Assembly (NCBI RefSeq): GCF_007753265.1
Contig: NZ_CP036349.1
Location: forward strand, 5,764,862 to 5,828,861
Direction of reading: 5' to 3'
From: Botrimarina mediterranea
GTDB lineage: Bacteria > Planctomycetota > Planctomycetia > Pirellulales > Lacipirellulaceae
DNA length: 64,000 nt
Part shown: positions 60,415-64,000 of the stretch, in pieces
Layout of the letters: every line of letters begins with the position of its first letter
Numbering within the stretch: the stretch's first letter is position 1
Program-made: the position numbers and the translations under genes
The notes under the pieces: model-generated
What the model saw: the letters and a program-made list of their open reading frames with translations, nothing else
Told to the model about the DNA's origin: nothing
The model's database searches: none

Positions 60415-62100
60415 CTATGCGCTTCGCGAACGGCTCTGGCGCCAGTACTTGAGACCCGGGACGAAGAACGTCAGGCCCGACACCACGCCGTAAAGCGTGA
60501 GTCCGTAGGCGAATCCCGCCGACTGCAGCGCCGCCATCCCCAGCGCCGAGGCGAACAACGCGACCGCATGCACATAGAAGGCGCCGGCGAGGATCCCCGC
60601 TTTCACGACGAAGACCATCCCACTGATGATCCCCAGCACGGGCGAGAGCGTCAGCACCGGCAGCCCCAGCAGGTGCTCGACCGCAAACAGCACCATCACC
60701 GCCGCGACGCTCGCCCCCCAGACGTGGGCAATGTGCCGCTCGACCGCCGTCACCGGCCCCGCGCGGTGACGCAGCCGCCAGAAGATCGGCGCCCACACGG
60801 CCAGCGCGCCGCCCCACAAGAGGACGTAGGGCGTCGTCGTCGTCATCACCGGCCACGTCGGCTGCATGAGCTGGAAGACGTTCGTCACCACGCAGATCAC
60901 CAGCAGCACCAGCGCGTGCCACATCCACAACAGGCCCCAGTTCTCAAGCAACGTGGCGTGGTGCGTCTCGCGGAAAACGCGCGCGAGGACCTGCGTGAAC
61001 TGCCCGCTGCGCGCCGCGATTGGCTCGCTACGCAAGAACGCGTCGAGGTCCGCCGCCAGCGCCGCCGCCGACGCGTAACGCAGTTCGCTCGGCTTCTGCA
61101 AGCAGCGGAGGATGATCATCTCAAGGTCGCGATCGACACGCCGGTTGAGCACCCGCGGCGGGGCGGGGTCTTGCTCCAACAATTGCAACACCGTGTCGAC
61201 GCTCGTCGGCCCCTGGAACGGCGGCCGCCCCGTCACCAGCGCATAGAGGATCGCGCCGAGGCTGTAGACATCCGTCACCGGCCCCACGTCGCCGCGCGAA
61301 CCGGCTGCTTGCTCCGGAGCCATGTACGACGGCGTCCCGAGTATAGCGCCAGACATCGTGAGCGACGGCGCCGAACCTTCGCCGAAGCGCTTCGCCAGGC
61401 CGAAGTCGGTGACATGCACGCGGCCTTCGCTATCGAGCAAGATGTTCGCGGGCTTAAGGTCGCGGTGCAGCACGCCCTTGTGATGCGCCGACTCGATCGC
61501 CCGCGCCACGTCGCGCACCACCCGCGCCGCTTCGCGGTCCGGCAAAGGGCCCCGCGCCAATCGCGCCGCGAGCGTCTCGCCCTCGACGAACGGCATGCTA
61601 AAGAACAGCTGCCCGCCGTGGTCGCCCACCTCGTGGATCGGCACGACGCCGGGGTGATCGAGCTGCGCCACCGCTTCGGCCTCGCTGCGGAACCGCAGCT
61701 GTTCCGCCCCCGATGCCAGCGCCCCGCGCAGGATCAGCTTCACCGCTACCGAGCGATCCAGGCTCTCTTGTCGCGCGCGATAGACGATGCCCATCCCCCC
61801 GCGGCCGACTTCCTCGGTCAACAAGTAATCGCCCAGCTGATAAGGCAGTGGAAGCTCTTGAGCAGGACCCGGCGCCGCAGAACCACTGCCGGGCTCATAC
61901 AGCTCGGTCGTCGCCTGCGACGCCGACGCCACCGCGCTAGTGACCATGACCGCGCCCCACAAGTCGCGCAGATCGTCCTTGAGGTCGGGGTGCGAAGCAA
62001 CGGCCGTCTCGAGCCACCCCGCATCACCTTCCATCGCCGCGACCGTCAATTCATCGAGCAACGCAGCAAGACGCTCATCGGCTTCGGTCGAGGTCGGCAT
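60415..62100 (-). CDS. Membrane Ser/Thr protein kinase (PknB-like)
   Basis: 561 residues from ATG 62100 (a TTG two codons earlier is less likely). After an 85-residue N-terminal part, the kinase domain has an intact glycine loop (EEVGRGGMGIVYRA), AVKLI, HRDLKPANILL, VTDFGLAKRF and GTPSYMAPEQAAG. The C-terminal 200 residues contain about six membrane helices (HALVLLVICVVTNVFQLM to VVSGLTFFVPGL) and no extracytoplasmic PASTA domain. It lies downstream of the ECF sigma gene, a pairing typical of planctomycete STK-ECF systems, so it may control that sigma factor by phosphorylation. The repeat at 62126-62236 lies between them. Confidence 0.95.
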   Translation of the reverse strand: MPTSTEADERLAALLDELTVAAMEGDAGWLETAVASHPDLKDDLRDLWGAVMVTSAVASASQATTELYEPGSGSAAPGPAQELPLPYQLGDYLLTEEVGRGGMGIVYRARQESLDRSVAVKLILRGALASGAEQLRFRSEAEAVAQLDHPGVVPIHEVGDHGGQLFFSMPFVEGETLAARLARGPLPDREAARVVRDVARAIESAHHKGVLHRDLKPANILLDSEGRVHVTDFGLAKRFGEGSAPSLTMSGAILGTPSYMAPEQAAGSRGDVGPVTDVYSLGAILYALVTGRPPFQGPTSVDTVLQLLEQDPAPPRVLNRRVDRDLEMIILRCLQKPSELRYASAAALAADLDAFLRSEPIAARSGQFTQVLARVFRETHHATLLENWGLLWMWHALVLLVICVVTNVFQLMQPTWPVMTTTTPYVLLWGGALAVWAPIFWRLRHRAGPVTAVERHIAHVWGASVAAVMVLFAVEHLLGLPVLTLSPVLGIISGMVFVVKAGILAGAFYVHAVALFASALGMAALQSAGFAYGLTLYGVVSGLTFFVPGLKYWRQSRSRSA

Positions 62101-62125
62101 AGTCAAGCGTTAACCCGAAAAGGAT

Positions 62126-62236
62126 TAACCACGAAGGAACTAAGGAACAAAGTAAAGACTTCTTTATTCGCGCTGATCCGCAATATTCGCGGGCTCTCTT
62201 TTTTTAAACCTCCGTTCCTTAGTTCCTTTGTGGTTC
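62126..62236. repeat. Inverted repeat, TAACCACGAAGGAACTAAGG type
   Basis: Left arm TAACCACGAAGGAACTAAGG then AAC; right arm GTTCCTTAGTTCCTTTGTGG then TT. It lies between the sigma factor and kinase genes; its right arm touches the sigma factor's stop codon (62235). Confidence 0.78.
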
Positions 62237-62897
62237 AACCCCCTTCGTTTCCTTCGTTCCGTTGTGGTTCCAAATCGGAAAGCCGTTCGCGAAGACGGCG
62301 CATGGCGCGGAGGTGCCGCATGCTCGCGGCTTGGATGCTGAGGCCGAGGGCTTCGGCCGCTTCGCTGTTGGTGAGGCGTTCGAAGTGCCGCATCAGGATG
62401 ATCTCTTGATCGAGCTCTTCGAGTTCGCCTACCGCCTCGGCGAAGCGGCGCTGCAGCTCGCGCCACGTTGCGGCCGCGGCGGGCGTCAATTCGCCGTCGG
62501 CGAGTTGGGCGGCGAGGTCGAGCACCGACTCCTCATCGTTGCGCGTCGCCCCGGCGAGCGGCTGCTCGCGGTCGATGCTCCGCCGCGCGGCGACCCGGTG
62601 CCGACGGTGCGCGTCGATCAGCCGGTCCTTCGCCATCTGCCGCAGCCACAAATGAAACGGCATCACCGGGTCGGCGAGGTAGTCCGCCAGCCGGCGGTTC
62701 GCCTCCACCAGCACGTCTTGAACGATGTCGCTAGCGTCCACGCGGCGCTCGAGCACCCGGTCCATCCGCAGGTCGATCATCCGCCGCACCGCGGCCCGAT
62801 GGCGGTCGAAGAGCCGGTCGCGTGCGTCGGCGTCCCCCTCACGCACTCCATCCAGCAGCTTCTGCGTGTCGTCGGAGCGGGGCCAGATCGAGGTCAT
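62235..62897 (-). CDS. ECF-like RNA polymerase sigma factor linked to a Ser/Thr kinase
   Basis: 220 residues from ATG 62897. Region 2 is LFDRHRAAVRRMIDLRMDRV and VDASDIVQDVLVEANRRLAD with HLWLRQMAKDRLIDAHRRHR; region 4 is LEELDQEIILMRHFERLTNS and EAAEALGLSIQAASMRHLRA. It directs RNA polymerase to a set of promoters. There is no anti-sigma gene; a membrane kinase gene follows instead, as in planctomycete STK-ECF groups. Upstream is divergent from the BBP7-type gene. Confidence 0.93.
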   Translation of the reverse strand: MTSIWPRSDDTQKLLDGVREGDADARDRLFDRHRAAVRRMIDLRMDRVLERRVDASDIVQDVLVEANRRLADYLADPVMPFHLWLRQMAKDRLIDAHRRHRVAARRSIDREQPLAGATRNDEESVLDLAAQLADGELTPAAAATWRELQRRFAEAVGELEELDQEIILMRHFERLTNSEAAEALGLSIQAASMRHLRAMRRLRERLSDLEPQRNEGNEGG

Positions 62898-63000
62898 TTG
62901 GGGTAGAGCGGTGAGTCGCAGGCGGCGTGGATAGGCTCCTTCACTATCGGCGGACGGCGGAGTAATGGCAACGCGCGGGAGTGTTGGGTGGTGAGTTGAT

Positions 63001-63065
63001 GAACCGGACGCTAAGGCGTCCCGGCTGATTAGCAACATCAGCCGCGGGGCCTTAGCCCCCGGTTC
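63001..63065. repeat. Palindrome, GAACCGGACGCTAAGG type (second copy)
   Basis: GAACCGGACGCTAAGGCGTC and GGGGCCTTAGCCCCCGGTTC, nearly the same arms as 16939-17019. It lies between divergent genes, upstream of both the sigma factor and the BBP7-type gene. Confidence 0.8.
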
Positions 63066-63206
63066 GCGTGCCAAAACGCCCACCCTCCCAAATCGTGTTT
63101 CTGGCCTTGTTTCCCTCAAGTTCCCGCTGCTAAAAGCCGCCGCGTGTGCCCCCGCCGCCGGGGGCGCCGCTGCGCAATCGTTTTGATTCCAACCCCGACA
63201 GCCGTT

Positions 63207-64000
63207 ATGCAACGCTGGCGCCCCCTGCTTACCGCCCTGGTGATCGCCGCCGCGTCGCTGACGCCGGCCCTCGCCCAAGAGGCCAGCAACCCGGCCCCGC
63301 GCGGCGCGATGGGGATCCTTATCCGCAACCCCGACACGTCGCGCGGCGAACCGCCCTTCGCCATCGCCGACCAGTTCGGCAAAGTCCAGCGCCTCGTAGA
63401 GCCTTCGCCCGGCGTGTCCCTCGACCGCTTCGTCGGCGAGCGCATCCGCATCAAACACGACACGGGTCGCACGCTGCTGGCGTCGCAACTCGAACTGCCG
63501 ACGGCCACGTCGTCGCGGAGCGAACCGCGCGTCCAACTAGGCAGCGTCTCGCCCGCGCAGTTCATCCCCCCACGCCGCGCGAGGGAGATCGATCCGCCAC
63601 GGAGCTTCGGCGTCATCCCCACGCAAGCGACCGAAGACGGCGGCGAGGCGATCGATCTCGACAAGGTGCTCGCCGACGAAGCCCGCCGGGGGGAGACGCT
63701 CCCCGAGCCGGTGCGGGGTGGCTCGATCGAGCCCCTTCCCGCCGACGACTACTACCCCGAGGGGCAGTATCACGAATCGTCGCCCGAAGTCATCGACATG
63801 GGAATCGTCTCACCGCGGCGGCGGTCACCGCTCCTCCATCAAGAGCCGGGCCCGCCCATGCCGCTCGGCGGCTACGGCAGGGACTCGGGCTGCGTGACAT
63901 GCAACCCGCCGTCGCAGCGCGGCTTCTATGCGCGGGCCGATTATCTGTTGTGGTGGTTCGACGGCATGGCGACGCCGCCGCTGGCGACGACCAACGACCT
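63207..64000 (+). CDS. BBP7-type outer-membrane beta-barrel protein, 5' part only
   Basis: The start is ATG 63207 and about 264 residues are visible before the window ends. The signal peptide (LLTALVIAAASLTPALA) is followed by a Pro/Arg-rich, probably disordered region of about 200 residues. Then comes GFYARADYLLWWFDGMATPP, the entry motif of BBP7 (planctomycete outer-membrane barrel) proteins, with an earlier SGCVTCNPP pair of cysteines. BBP7 proteins are inferred porin- or adhesin-like barrels. The barrel itself lies beyond the window. It is divergent from the sigma gene. Confidence 0.85.
   Translation, partial: MQRWRPLLTALVIAAASLTPALAQEASNPAPRGAMGILIRNPDTSRGEPPFAIADQFGKVQRLVEPSPGVSLDRFVGERIRIKHDTGRTLLASQLELPTATSSRSEPRVQLGSVSPAQFIPPRRAREIDPPRSFGVIPTQATEDGGEAIDLDKVLADEARRGETLPEPVRGGSIEPLPADDYYPEGQYHESSPEVIDMGIVSPRRRSPLLHQEPGPPMPLGGYGRDSGCVTCNPPSQRGFYARADYLLWWFDGMATPPLATTND

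Noticed and set aside
60361-62409. 682-residue open frame on the plus strand
   Set aside because: Antisense to the membrane kinase gene whose kinase motifs are unambiguous.

Overview
The window is GC-rich chromosomal DNA, almost certainly from a planctomycete of the Pirellulales (inferred, perhaps Lacipirellulaceae). The evidence is the gene families: two DUF1559 proteins with prepilin-type N-termini, PEP-CTERM proteins carrying dockerin-like calcium repeats, a DUF1080-ThuA fusion, a TIGR03790 protein, the tiny basic ribosome-associated-type protein, a BBP7-type outer-membrane protein, a sigma factor paired with a membrane Ser/Thr kinase, and giant TPR proteins. No rRNA, tRNA, CRISPR array or prophage was found. 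Both ends cut a gene: a GH25 lysozyme on the left and a BBP7 protein on the right.

Layout. 0-9 kb: GH25 lysozyme, DUF1080-ThuA hydrolase, smpB, DUF1559, an MscS channel, floA and two exported proteins of unknown role. 9-16 kb: a 1446-residue TPR protein and a TIGR03790 protein. 16-20 kb: a small kinase, a miniature transposable element, the small basic protein, a secreted protein and a LuxR-type regulator. 20-26 kb: radical SAM protein, FxsA, an A/T-richer stretch with one orphan secreted protein, a BshC-like protein and a GT2 glycosyltransferase. 26-31 kb: Nif3-like protein, a complete IS4/IS5-type insertion sequence, and a 980-residue exported protein. 31-37 kb: TIM-barrel protein, small monooxygenase-like protein, CDGSH protein, M28 peptidase, SDR and mtnA. 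37-45 kb: mazEF, recG, a macro-domain gene, rnhA, a histone-deacetylase-like hydrolase, a di-haem peroxidase and tpx. 45-58 kb: TPR protein, large PEP-CTERM/dockerin protein, lnt overlapping an acidic lipoprotein gene, phosphoesterase and AAA ATPase. 58-64 kb: DUF1559 and PEP-CTERM pair, kinase plus ECF sigma factor, BBP7 protein.

Much of the content concerns the cell envelope and export: lipoprotein maturation (Lnt), type II-like pseudopilins, PEP-CTERM sorting, a mechanosensitive channel, flotillin and peptidoglycan hydrolysis. Four-base ATGA overlaps tie together mazE-mazF, lipoprotein-lnt and PEP-CTERM-DUF1559, so these are translationally coupled pairs.

The most striking feature is not a gene. 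The gaps between genes hold a dense set of long palindromes, many with near-perfect stems of 20-31 bp and recurring core words (GGCGAGCCGG..., loop GGTACC). They sit mostly a few bases after stop codons, and one even encodes the C-terminus of lnt. A second short hairpin, GGTCCGC-TGT-GCGGACC, starts at or close to stop codons and occurs as inverted pairs around three intergenic blocks. The insertion sequence and its miniature relative have the same ends, and both sit inside palindromes of the first family, which suggests these hairpins are transposition targets. Together they look like an intergenic repeat system with a role in 3' ends and insertion tolerance; this is inference and is testable across related genomes.
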